The notes beneath the pieces are model-generated. The model made no database searches, was not told the DNA's origin, and worked only from the letters and a program-made list of their open reading frames with translations. A stretch of 64,000 bases of DNA from Chrysemys picta bellii. Lineage: Eukaryota > Chordata > Testudines > Emydidae. Shown here one piece after another: positions 1 to 9,412 of this stretch. How positions within the stretch are numbered: the stretch's first letter is position 1; the number at the start of each line of letters is the position of its first letter. The stretch lies in the NCBI RefSeq assembly GCF_011386835.1, contig NC_088792.1, forward strand, positions 38,120,882 through 38,184,881. The letters run 5' to 3'. The position numbers were made by a program, and so were the translations under genes.

Positions 1-137
1 TTCCCATTTTTAAAATAGCTCCCTAAGAAGGAAGATATTGTATAATATATTTGAGTTTAACATTTACATTCAGAATGTTTCCTCAAAATTTTTTACAGAT
101 CCTTCCACCTGTAGATTTCTGGTTCAAATTTGACTAA
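1..137. other. Unassigned AT-rich sequence before the first CR1
   Basis: I see no gene, RNA or clear repeat here. It is probably host intron or intergenic DNA flanking the CR1 3' end. Confidence 0.4.
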
Positions 138-311
138 TCATAGAAGATTATGGTTGGAAGAGACCTCAGGAGATCTAGTCCAACCCCCTGCTCAAAGCAG
201 GACCATTTATATCATCCCAGCAGGGGCTTTGTCAAGCCAGGCCTTAAAAATCTCTAAGGATGGAGATGGGTTACCTCCCTAGGTAACCCATTCCAGTGCT
301 TCACCACCCTC

Positions 312-755
312 CTAGTGAAATAGTTTTTTCCTAATATCCAACCTAGACTCCCCCCAATGCAACTTGAGATCATTGTTCCTTATTCTGTCATCTGGTACCA
401 CTGAGAACAGCCTAGCTCCATCCTCTTTGGAATACCCCTTCAGGTAGTTGAAAGCTGCTATCAAATCCCCCCTCTCTCTTCTCTTCTGCAGATTAAATAA
501 GCCCAGTTCCCTCAGCCTCTCCTCATAAATCATGTGCCCCAGCCCCCTAATTATTTCTGTTGCCATCCACCTCCACTGAACTCTCTCCAATTTGTCCACA
601 TCCTTTCTGTAGTGGGGGGACCAAAACTGGATGCAATACTCCAGGTGTGGCCTCACCAGTGCCAAATAGAGGGGAATAATCACTTCCCTTGATCTACTGG
701 CAATGCTCCTATAATGCAGCCCAATATGCTGTAGCCTTCTTGGCAACAAGAACAC
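312..755 (-). pseudogene. CR1 ORF2 C-terminal region fragment
   Basis: The 147-residue segment carries the conserved CR1 C-terminal signature: [59 protein letters not shown] and [11 protein letters not shown]. It is out of frame with the RT segment upstream (709-1443), which shows at least one frameshift. Confidence 0.85.
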
Positions 756-1443
756 ACTGACTCATATCCAGCTTTTTGTCCACTGTAATCCCCAAGTCTT
801 TTTTTGCAAAACTGCCGCTTAGCCAGTCGGTCCCCAGCACGTAGCAGTGCATTGGATTCTTCCATCCTAAGTGCAGGACTCTACACTTGTCCTTGTTGAA
901 CCTCATCAGATTTCTTTTGGCCCAATCCTGCAATTTGTCTAGGTCACTCTGGACCCTATCTCTACCCTCCAGCCTATCTACTTCTCCCCCCAGGTTAGCG
1001 CCATCCGCAAAATTGCTGAGGGTGCAATCCATCCCATCATCCAGGACATTAATGAAGATGTTGAACAAAACCGGCCCAGGGACAGACCCCTGGGGCACTC
1101 TGCTTGATACCGGCTGCCAACTAGACTTTGAACAGTTGTTCACTACCCCTTGAGCCCGATGATCTAGCCAGCTTTCTATCCACCTTATAGTCTGTTCATC
1201 CAATCCATACTTTTTTAACTTGCTGGCAAGAATATTGTGGGAGACCATATCAAAAGCTTTGCTAAAGTCAAGATATATCACGTCCACCGCTTTCCCCATA
1301 TCCTCAGAGCCAGTTATCTCATCATAGAAGGCAGTCAGGTTGGTCAGGCATGACTTGCCCTTGGTGAATCCATGTTGACTGTTCCTGATAACCTTCCTCT
1401 CCTCCAAGTGCTTCAAAATGGATTCATTGAGGACCTGCTTCAT
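709..1443 (-). pseudogene. CR1 ORF2 reverse transcriptase fragment
   Basis: This 244-codon open segment contains RT blocks: HGFTKGKSCLTNL, DVIYLDFSKAFDMVSH, the SRVPQGSVPGPVLFNIFIN block, and the catalytic block read as NFADGANLGG. Functional CR1 elements have FADDTKLGG, so the second catalytic aspartate has become glycine and the enzyme would be inactive. The frame breaks near 709, and the C-terminal domain continues in another frame at 312-755 ([15 protein letters not shown] to SRLDIRKK). Upstream pieces of the same ORF lie at 1656-2160. The protein would have copied CR1 RNA at a nicked target site. Confidence 0.88.
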
Positions 1444-2750
1444 GATTTTTCCAATGACTGAAGTGAGGCTGACCAGTCTGTAGTTCCCCAGATTCTCCTT
1501 TTTCCTTTTTTAAAGATGGGCGCTATATTTACCTTTTTTCAGTCGTCCGGGACCTCCCCCGATCGCCACAAGTTTTCAAATATAATGGCCAATGGCTCTG
1601 CAATCACATCAGCCAACTCCCTCAGCACCCTCAGATGCATTAGATCCAGACCCATTTATTTGTGCATGTCCAGCTTTTCTAAATAGTCCTTAACCTGTTC
1701 TTTCACCACTGAGGGCTGCTCACCTTCTCCCCATACTGTGCTGCCCAGTGCAGCAGTCTGAGAGCTGACCTGGTCTGTGAAGACGAAGGCAAAAAAAGCA
1801 TTGAGTACTTCAGCTTTTTCCACATCATCGGTCACTAGGTTGCCTCCCCCATTCAGTGAGGGTCCCACACTTTCCCTGACTACCACCTTGTTGCTAACAT
1901 GCTGTAGAAACCCTTCTTATTACCCTTCACATCCCTTGCTAGCTGCAACTCTAATTGTGCTGTGGTCTTCCTTGTTACACCTCTGCATGCTCAAGCAGTA
2001 TTTTTATACTCTTCCCTAGTCGTCTGTCCAAGTTTCCACTTCTTGTAAACTTCCTTTTGTGTTTAAGCTCGCCAAAGATTTCTCTGTTAAGCCAAGCTGG
2101 TCGCCTGCCATATTTGCTATTCTTTCTGCACATTGGGATGGTTTGTTCCTGAACCCTCAATAACTACTCCCTTACATACAGTGCAACTCATCCACCTTTT
2201 CTCCCCCACCTGTCCTTCCTGAAGTGTTTATACCCATCCATGACAGTGCTCCAGTCATGTGAGTTACCCCACCAAGTCTCTGTTATTCCAATCACAGCAT
2301 AGTTAGTTGACTGCCAGGACTTCCATTTCTTTCTGTTTGTTTCCCAGGCTTCTTGCGTTCGTGTACAGGCACCTATGATAACTAGCCGATTGCCCTGCTT
2401 TCTCAGTATGAATCAGGAGGCCTCCCCTGTTGCACCCTCCTTCTTGTGTTTCTTCCCAATATCCCATTTCCCCATTTACCTCTGGGCTTAGGTCACCATC
2501 CCCCGGCGAACCTAGTTTAAAGCCCTCCTCACTAGGTTAGCAAGCCTCCCTGCGAAGATGCTCTTCCCTCTCTTCGTTAGGTGGATTCCATCTCTTCATA
2601 GGAATCCTTCTTCCTGGAACAACATCCCATGGTCGAAGAATCCAAAGCTCTCTCTCTGACACTACCTGCATAACCATGCATTTACCTCCACAATTTGATA
2701 GTCCCTACCTGGGCCTTTTCCTTCAACAGGGAAGATAAACTAATGAAGTT

Positions 2751-3039
2751 CCTCTTGACCAGGAGGAAAGTGGATTCTGTAGCTGAGGGGCTTTCATGGA
2801 AAACACTCTGCCAGGTACCCTCTCACATTTAAATTGGAAGGAATCTAGCTCATACACCTCCAGTGACCACAGCTATGTACATTCTACAGGACAGAGCTGA
2901 TCTGTTAATTAGGCAGGTTTCAGGCCATTTAAGACTTTATAAGTTAAAAGCTACATCTTAAACTCACTTGAAGGCAGTAGGCAGTCAATGTAGATCATGG
3001 AGCACCTGTATCATGTGCTTGAAGTGAGATATTCTACTT
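2751..3039. other. Intronic or intergenic sequence, unassigned
   Basis: There is no gene. Part may be the decayed 5' flank of the CR1, but I cannot align it to any family by eye. Confidence 0.35.
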
Positions 3040-3232
3040 AATGAGTCACCTCATTCACTAGTTTGAGCATTGGCCTGCTAAACCCAGGGTTGTGAGTTCA
3101 ATCCTTGAGGGGGCCATTTAGGAAAATGGGGTAAAAATCTGTCTCTGGATTAGTCCTGCTTTGAGCAGGGGGTTGGACTAGATGACCTCCTGAGGTCCCT
3201 TCCAATTGTGATATTCTATGATCTGTCTACAT
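3040..3232 (+). mobile_element. tRNA-derived SINE with CR1 3' tail
   Basis: The 5' half resembles a tRNA gene: a degenerate A-box area (gtttgagcattggcctgc) and a B-box-like ggttgtgagttcaatcc. The 3' half is CR1-like (ctgctttgagcagggggttg, then agatgacctcctgaggtccc and cttccaattgtgatattcta). This tRNA-head plus CR1-tail layout is the one described for tortoise Pol III SINEs, which use CR1 machinery for retrotransposition. It is one of the main reasons for suggesting a turtle. Confidence 0.82.
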
Positions 3233-3498
3233 CTGTCTAGTTTTGGAGAAAAGCTGACCTTGTCTTGATGATGACTAAAGATAATCAGCCATCACAAAAC
3301 GTTCAGCCTCTGTTCCATGACCCAGTTGAAACATTACTATGTGTAACCTAGGGTCTGGTCCAAATTAACCAGAACGTGGCGCGTTAAGTATATTGAACAC
3401 ATGCAATTAACTGATTGCCAGCAATCTATAGAATAGGAAATATTAGAAAGTATTTGGTGTATAATTTCAAACAATTAATAAATCAATAAAATTATAAG

Positions 3499-3684
3499 TT
3501 CTTCTTCGAGTGATTGTTCACGTCCATTACACATTAGGTGTACGCGCGCCGCGTGCACGGACGTCGGAAACTTTTTCCCTTAGCGGCTCCCGTCGGGCCG
3601 GCAGGGCCCCTCCCTCCCGCCAGAGCGGCGCCCCGCTCTAGGGTATATATATCCCTGCCGACCCGACCCCTCCAGTTCCTTCTT
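3499..3684 (+). repeat. DIRS copy 1 left inverted terminal repeat
   Basis: It runs from ttcttcttcgag to agttccttctt and is the reverse complement of 9413-9600 with only a few differences. A GC-rich block (gcgcgccgcgtgcac) and a central tatatata are mirrored on the right. Confidence 0.93.
3640..3665 (+). promoter_or_regulatory. Putative TATA-type promoter in the DIRS left ITR
   Basis: The sequence agggtatatatatccc lies inside the ITR, followed by a C-rich tract and ttccttctt about 30 bp downstream, a plausible start region for the gag transcript. Because the ITR is inverted at the right end, the same motif at 9445-9460 faces inward on the minus strand. Copies 2 and 3 keep ggtatat at the same place (about 41968 and 55691). 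Confidence 0.45.
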
Positions 3685-3879
3685 ACTGTCCGTGGCGGCG
3701 TTGGAACAACTCTCTCTCGTCTGAGAGTGTCCCTTAGCATAGTCATTAGTGTTATTTAGCAAACAGTTATCAGTTAATTAGTAGTAGTGTTGAGCTTAGT
3801 AGTTAACAGCTCATTAGGTACTTAAAGTTCCTGCTGTGGTTGCTTGGTCAACCCCGGCACCGGCCCTGGGCGGCGGGGC

Positions 3880-6280
3880 ATACCGCACGCCCAAGGCTTC
3901 AAGGCTTGTGCCACGTGCCGCAAGCCTATGCCATTGAGCGACCCCCACGACTCGTGTCTCCGCTGCCTGGGGGAAGCTCACCAGAAAGAGCGCTGCAAGA
4001 TCTGCAAGGCCTTTAAGCCCAGAACTAAGAAAGAAAGAGACTTTCGCCTCAAGCAGCTGCTCATGGAGACGGCGTTGCAGCCCTCCACTTCGGCGGCGCC
4101 GTCTGCCTCAGTGCGGAGCGCCCCGGCATCGGTGCGGGAACCAGTGCCGGCGGGTCACTCGAAGCCCACGGCATCGACCCAACGGGGGCATGTACGATAC
4201 CGGTCGTCTTCGCCGGCAAAATCGAAGGGCCAACCTAAGGCCCGAGGACGCTCCCCGCATAAGAGGGCAGCGCCGGTGAAGACCTCGAGTGCGCCTAAGG
4301 CCGGCACGGCCCCGGCACAGGCCCCGGTAGTGGCTCCGGCGCCGGAAGGCCCGTCGAGCCCCGGGATAGGCGCGTCGAGTGAGGATGAAGGGCTGGAGGA
4401 GCTCTTGGAACAGCCCTCCACTCCGGACACATTTGAGGCAGCAAAGGACCTCATTGCATTGTCCGTTGAGGGCCCTCCACGAACTGAGGACGCTCCGCCG
4501 AAGCTGCCACACAGAGGCAAGCTGGCGATGGTGCACCCATCACGGTCGCCATCTCGGCACCGTTCAAGGCACCGGTCCCGGTCGAGCTCCGCCTCGGTGG
4601 ACTCCCGGTTGCCCTCGGCGCAGAAAGCGCCGCAGCAGTCGGGCTTCAGCAAGCGGTCGGCACCGACTCAGCAGCCATACACGAGTCGGCACCGGGATGC
4701 CTCGGCGGTACGTTCCCCGAGACAGACCACCCGTAGTCGTTCCCGGTCCCGTGGTCACCGGTACCGGTCCAGGTCCAGGTCGGCGAGACGCTGCTCCAGG
4801 TCCTGGTCGCGGAGGCGCTACTCCCCAAACCCGGACCGGCACCGTTCTACGGCTCCGCCGTGGCCTTCCAGATCACCGTCCGTGGTGTCGGAGACTGACT
4901 CGGGCCGGTACGGCGGGTATGCCCATAGGGCACAGCCTAGTAGGGACTACGAAGCCTGTGGCCATCCCCAATGGGGCCAACCAAGCCAGTGGCCGTTCTG
5001 GATACCCTGGGCCTACCACCAGCAAGGGCCCCCATCTAGGACCTCGAGATCCGGGCCATCAGGGTACCGATCCCGCTCTCCGCGGTACCGCCCGCCATCT
5101 CATAAGGAGGCAACGGTCTCTAGACCGCAGGAGCAGGAGGGAGTGGACTCGGCACCGAGCATGGTACCGTCCCAGTCCCACACCGTGGGACAGCCCAGAG
5201 GAGCAACCGGTCGATGTCGGGTTGCAGGAAGATGAGGATGGGCAGAAGGCCCCGACCTCTTCCTCCTCGCCGGACGAGGCAGTAGCGGGCACGACAGTGT
5301 CTGGCCCTCCCCCGATTGATCATCGGGCGAACCAAGACCTGCTTCGCCGGGTAACCCTCAATCTGGGCTTGCAAGCGGAGGAAACTATAGAACAGGAGGA
5401 CCCCATGGTCGACATCCTGAGCCCGGAGGGGCCCTCCAGAGTCGCTCTCCCGATTATACGGACAGTCCAGTCCAACTATAAGACGGTGTGGCAAACGCCG
5501 GCCTCCAGTGCACCAACTGCAAGAGGTGTGGAGAGAAAATACTTCGCCCCATCTAGAGGGTTTGACTTCCTCTTTTTGCACCCGTCTCCTTGTTCGCTGG
5601 TGGTCTCGGCGGTCAACGAGCGAGAGCGTCATGGCCAGCAAGCCCCTGCACCCAAGGGCAAGGAGGCAAAACGATTGGACTTGTTCGGAAGGAAAGTCTA
5701 TTCGTCTGGGGGCCTCCAGCTGAGGATCGCTAATCAGCAGGCGATTCTAAATAGGCACAATTTTAATTCTTGGGCATCAGTCTCCAAGTTCAAAGACTCC
5801 CTACCGCCGGACGCACATCCTGAGTTCACCGCCCTGGTGGACGAGGGGATGGCGGTGGCCAAGACCTCATTGCAGGCCTCCCTCGACTCAGCCGACGCAG
5901 CGGCTAGAACAATCGCGTCAGGGGTAGTGATGAGGCATTCGGCATGGTTACAGGCTTCAGGCCTTCCGCCAGAGGTGCAGACCACCCTGCAGGACCTCCC
6001 GTTTGAAGGTTCGGGCTTGTTCTCCGACCAAACGGACGCCAGGCTACATAGCCTTAAGGACTCGCGAGCAACCCTAAAGTCATTAGGAATGCATACCCCG
6101 GTGACACAGCGCAAGCCCTTTAAACCTCAGCCACCACAGAGACAGTACTGCCCTCGCCCTCGGCACGAACCGTACCGCCGTCGTGGCAGGGATAACAGGC
6201 GGAGACGTAACAATACGCATAACCAGGGTCAAGGTCACGGCCAGGGCAAGCCGCAGCCAGGGAACAAACCAGGCTTTTGA
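3880..6280 (+). pseudogene. gag: DIRS gag, frameshifted and lacking its ATG
   Basis: Gag-like nucleic-acid-binding protein of the DIRS element. Frame 1 (to 5235) begins with a cysteine-rich module with three CxxC pairs (CATCRKPMP, CLRCLGE, CKICKAFKP), then a Pro/Ala/Ser stretch and a long Arg-Ser-rich region (about 4540-4870) resembling RS domains. The reading then moves to frame 2, which stays open to 6280 and contains the conserved C-terminal half (KYFAPSRGFDFLF, LFGRKVYSSGGLQLRIANQQ, DAAARTIASGVVMRHSAWL) and a basic Arg/Gln/Gly tail. The switch lies around 5180-5230, so one indel broke the ORF unless a programmed shift is used. The codon matching the ATG of copies 2 and 3 is ATA here (3880-3882); the first in-frame ATG in frame 1 is at 3928. 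The stop of gag overlaps the start of the RT frame. Confidence 0.82.
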
Positions 6281-8204
6281 AGTTACGCTCGAGGACAGCG
6301 TACCACATTCCATACCGGATCCTCCTCTAAGTTTCAAGGACCGCCTGTCCCATTTCTACCGGGCATGGTTGCGCATAACATCGGACCGCTGGGTCCTGCG
6401 CACAGTGAAGGCGGGCTATACCCTCCAGTTTTCCTCGCCCCCTCCCTGCCATCCCCCTTCCCCGTCCCTCTTCAGGGACCCCTCTCACGAGCAACTTCTC
6501 ATGCAGGAGGTACAGACCCTTCTCGCAGTAGGAGCAGTGGAAGAGGTCCCACCGGACCTAAGGGGAAAAGGATTCTACTCCAGGTACTTCCTGATTCCCA
6601 AGGCAAAAGGGGGCCTCCGTCCTATCTTGGACCTGTGCGACCTAAACAAGTTTCTGGTCAGAACGCGCTTCCGTATGGTCTCCCTTGGAACTATTATCCC
6701 ATCCCTGGATCCGGGGGATTGGCACGCTGCCCTCGATATGAAAAATGCCTATTTTCACATGGCCATCAATCCGGCCCACAGGCGGTTCCTGCGCTTCACC
6801 GTCAACCAGCGCCATTTCCAATTTACGGTCCTGCCTTTTGGCCTGGCATCAGCACCACGAGTATTCACGAAATGCATGTCCGTGGTAGCAGCCTTCCTTC
6901 GGAAGAGAAGGATGCGCGTGTTCCCGTACTTGGACGACTGGCTCCTCGCGGGCAGGTCAGAGGCCGAGGTCCGCTGTCACGTGACGCTGGCCTTACAGAT
7001 GTTCGGCAGGCTCGGCCTCCTGGTCAACGTGCCCAAGTCCACGTTAGCTCCCACACAGAGACTGGACTTCATAGGTGCAGTCCTGGACTCGGTGACCGCG
7101 CGGGCAAGCCTCCCAGAGTCACGGTTCCTGACAATTCAGAGGGCCGTAAGCTCAGTCCAAAAGTTCCCCACGACAACGGCAAGGTGTTGCATGCAGCTCC
7201 TGGGACACATGGCAGCCTGCACACATGTAGTCAGACATGCCCGCCTAAGGCTCCGGCCGTTGCAGTTGTGGTTTACCCAAACGTACTGCCCCAACAGAGA
7301 CCCCTTGGATCTGGTGGTGACGATCCCGGATCGGGTGTTGGGCTCGCTCCGCTGGTGGCTCGATCAACAGCAGGTCTGCGAAGGGATCCCCTTCGCTGCC
7401 CCACAGCCCACTCTGACGTTAGTAACAGATGCATCGGACCTGGGTTGGGGGGCGCATCTGGGGGAACTGCGGACCCAAGGTTTGTGGTCCAAAGAAGACA
7501 GGTTGCTTCACATCAATCTAAAGGAGCTAAGAGCGGTTCGCCTCGCCTGTCAGACCTTCCACGCCACCATAGAAGGTCACAGCGTGGCAGTCCTGACGGA
7601 CAACACTACCGCCATGTTCTATATAAACAATCAGGGCGGGTCCCGGTCCTCTCCCCTCTGTCGCGAGGCACTCCAATTATGGGACTTCTGTATAGCCCAT
7701 GCGATCCATCTCATTGCAACGTATCTCCCGGGGATCCAAAACGGCTTAGCGGACCGCCTCAGCCGATCCTACCAAATGCACGAATGGGCGTTGAGGCGAG
7801 ACGTCCTGCATTCAATCTTCCGGAGGTGGGGCTTTCCCCGGGTGGATCTTTTCGCCACCAAGGACAACAGTCAATGCCCTCAGTTTTGCTCGTTTCAGAA
7901 CCTCAGCCCGGGATCATTGGCAGATGCCTTCACGATTCTGTGGGGAGGGAGCCTGAGGTATGCCTTCCCTCCGTTCCCGCTCATACACAAGGTCCTCCTC
8001 AAGACCCGCAGGGACAGGGCGACAATTATACTCATCGCCCCGGCCTGGCCACGCCAGCATTGGTTCACGACCCTGCTGGAATTGTCCATAGCCGACCCGA
8101 TCACCCTTCCCCTCCATCGCGACCTAGTCACACAAGACAAGGGTTGCCTGCTCCACCCGAACCTGTCATCGCTACATCTCACGGCGTGGTATCTCTCTGG
8201 CTGA
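6183..8204 (+). CDS. pol: DIRS reverse transcriptase / RNase H / methyltransferase-like ORF
   Basis: This open frame of 673 codons encodes the DIRS polymerase. RT occupies roughly residues 100-310, with LPFGLASAPRVFTK and the catalytic YLDDWLL at 6927-6947 (residue 249). RNase H follows (LVTDASDLGWGAH near residue 415, LKELRAV, LTDNTTAMFYINNQGG and LADRLSRS). The C-terminal part (from about 7840: VDLFATKDN, YAFPPFPLIHKVLLK, IILIAPAWPRQHWF) matches the DNA N6-adenine methyltransferase-like domain typical of DIRS elements. The first ATG in frame is at 6501, after a conserved-looking N-terminal stretch, so translation may start at a non-ATG codon or by reinitiation or frameshifting from gag, which it overlaps by about 100 bp. 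I see no inactivating change. Confidence 0.92.
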   Translation: MAGITGGDVTIRITRVKVTARASRSQGTNQAFEVTLEDSVPHSIPDPPLSFKDRLSHFYRAWLRITSDRWVLRTVKAGYTLQFSSPPPCHPPSPSLFRDPSHEQLLMQEVQTLLAVGAVEEVPPDLRGKGFYSRYFLIPKAKGGLRPILDLCDLNKFLVRTRFRMVSLGTIIPSLDPGDWHAALDMKNAYFHMAINPAHRRFLRFTVNQRHFQFTVLPFGLASAPRVFTKCMSVVAAFLRKRRMRVFPYLDDWLLAGRSEAEVRCHVTLALQMFGRLGLLVNVPKSTLAPTQRLDFIGAVLDSVTARASLPESRFLTIQRAVSSVQKFPTTTARCCMQLLGHMAACTHVVRHARLRLRPLQLWFTQTYCPNRDPLDLVVTIPDRVLGSLRWWLDQQQVCEGIPFAAPQPTLTLVTDASDLGWGAHLGELRTQGLWSKEDRLLHINLKELRAVRLACQTFHATIEGHSVAVLTDNTTAMFYINNQGGSRSSPLCREALQLWDFCIAHAIHLIATYLPGIQNGLADRLSRSYQMHEWALRRDVLHSIFRRWGFPRVDLFATKDNSQCPQFCSFQNLSPGSLADAFTILWGGSLRYAFPPFPLIHKVLLKTRRDRATIILIAPAWPRQHWFTTLLELSIADPITLPLHRDLVTQDKGCLLHPNLSSLHLTAWYLSG

Positions 8205-9238
8205 ACGATTCGGAACACAGGTGCTCTCACCAGGTTCAACAAATTCTCCTTAGTAGTAGGAAGCCCTACACAAGAGCGACCTACCTGGCCAAATGGAAAA
8301 GGTTCTCCCACTGGTGCGAGCCTCCGCACATACAGCCTCTACAGGCCTCAGTTCCGTCGATCCTGGACTACTTACTGCACTTCAAGCATCAGGGGCTTGC
8401 GCCCGCCTCGCTTAGAGTGCATTTAGCTGCCATTTCGGCATTCCATCCGGGAGAGTTGGGAGTGTCAGTGTTCTCCAACCCCACAGTGGCCCGATTCCTC
8501 AAGGGGCTGGAGAGGGTGTTTCCCTACTCGCGCCCACCGGTCCCTGCGTGGAGTCTGAACCTAGTCCTAACTAAGCTCATGGGGCCCCCCTTTGAACCCC
8601 TAGCCACTTGCTCCCTCATGCACCTCTCGTGGAAGGTGGCGTTTCTCGTGGCCATCGCGTTGGCCAGGAGGGTATCGGAATTGAGGGCCCTCACTTCAGA
8701 ACCCCCTTATACAGTTTTTCATAAGGATAAGGTGCAACTGAGGCCGCACCCCAAATTCCTCCCGAAAGTGGTATCGCAGTTTCACATGGGACAGGACATT
8801 TGTCTACCGGTGTTCTTCACTAAACCCCATACGGACCCTCATCACCGCAGCCTACATACCCTTGATGATGTTCGAAGGGCATTGGCGTTTTACCTGGAAC
8901 GGACCAGGTCGTTCCGCAGAACACCTCAGCTGTTTATTGCCATTGCGGAACGTATGAAAGGCTTGCCTATCTCGACACAGCGCTTATCGGCGTGGATTGT
9001 GCATTGTATACACACATGTTATGAGCTCGCCAATGTTCCGGCCCCAGAAATCCGGGCCCACTCGACTAGGGCCCAAGCGTCCTCAACGGCCTTCTTGGCG
9101 CAGGTCCCTATCCAGGAGATCTGTAAAGCGGCCACCTGGTCGTCCGTACATACGTTCACAGCCCACTACGCGATCCACCATCAGACCAGAGAGGACGCGA
9201 TGGTCGGACGGGCTGTGCTACAGTCAGTTGTACCTTGA
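8177..9238 (+). CDS. DIRS tyrosine recombinase
   Basis: This is the phage-integrase-fold recombinase that DIRS elements use instead of a DDE integrase, inserting a circular DNA intermediate. An SAM-like N-terminal part (YLAKWKRFSHWC, SILDYLLHFKHQG, VHLAAISAFHP) precedes the catalytic part. That part holds the first arginine in ARRVSELRAL (about 8665), the HxxR motif HSTR (about 9058) and the tyrosine in TAHYAIH (about 9165). The frame is intact to the stop at 9236-9238 and lies just before the internal complementary region. It overlaps the end of the RT ORF in a different frame. Its true start is uncertain because the same frame stays open back to 6365. Confidence 0.9.
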   Translation, partial: SHGVVSLWLNDSEHRCSHQVQQILLSSRKPYTRATYLAKWKRFSHWCEPPHIQPLQASVPSILDYLLHFKHQGLAPASLRVHLAAISAFHPGELGVSVFSNPTVARFLKGLERVFPYSRPPVPAWSLNLVLTKLMGPPFEPLATCSLMHLSWKVAFLVAIALARRVSELRALTSEPPYTVFHKDKVQLRPHPKFLPKVVSQFHMGQDICLPVFFTKPHTDPHHRSLHTLDDVRRALAFYLERTRSFRRTPQLFIAIAERMKGLPISTQRLSAWIVHCIHTCYELANVPAPEIRAHSTRAQASSTAFLAQVPIQEICKAATWSSVHTFTAHYAIHHQTREDAMVGRAVLQSVVP

Positions 9239-9275
9239 CTCCTACCCACCTCCAATGGTAAGCTTGGGAATCACC

Positions 9276-9375
9276 TAATGTGTAATGGACGTGAACAATC
9301 ACTCGAAGAAGAAAGAACGGTTACTTACCTTCTGTAACTGTTGTTCTTCGAGATGTGTTGTTCACGTCCATTACA
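9276..9375. repeat. DIRS copy 1 internal complementary region (ICR)
   Basis: The first part (about 9276-9309, ending cactcgaagaagaa) is the reverse complement of the outer left end (3499-3530). The next part (from agaacggttacttacc) is the reverse complement of the outer right end (9584-9627). The ICR thus contains the complement of the two ends joined together, the template that DIRS elements are thought to use to circularise. Confidence 0.92.
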
Positions 9376-9412
9376 CTTCCCACCCTCCTTCCCCTCTGTC
9401 GGAGTCTCCGGC

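Larger units (their letters stand above)
138..2750 (-). mobile_element. CR1 LINE, decayed, reverse orientation
   Basis: Read on the minus strand this is a CR1-family non-LTR retrotransposon. Its 3' end at about 138-200 has the CR1 tail (ggttggactagatctcctga, then a cttccaaccataatcttctatg-type end). Translation upstream gives the reverse transcriptase (709-1443), the conserved C-terminal region ending SRLDIRKK (312-755), a connector region (1656-1886, 1975-2160) and part of the endonuclease (VIGITETWWGNSHDW, near 2245-2300). The endonuclease core between the GRKGGG region and the PAWLNRE region is much shorter than in intact CR1 ORF2, so a large part is deleted. The 5' boundary near 2750 is approximate. 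Confidence 0.9.

Noticed and set aside
4108..5641. Long antisense ORFs across DIRS gag
   Set aside because: Shadows of a GC-rich coding sequence; composition is Arg/Ser/Gly-rich without motifs.
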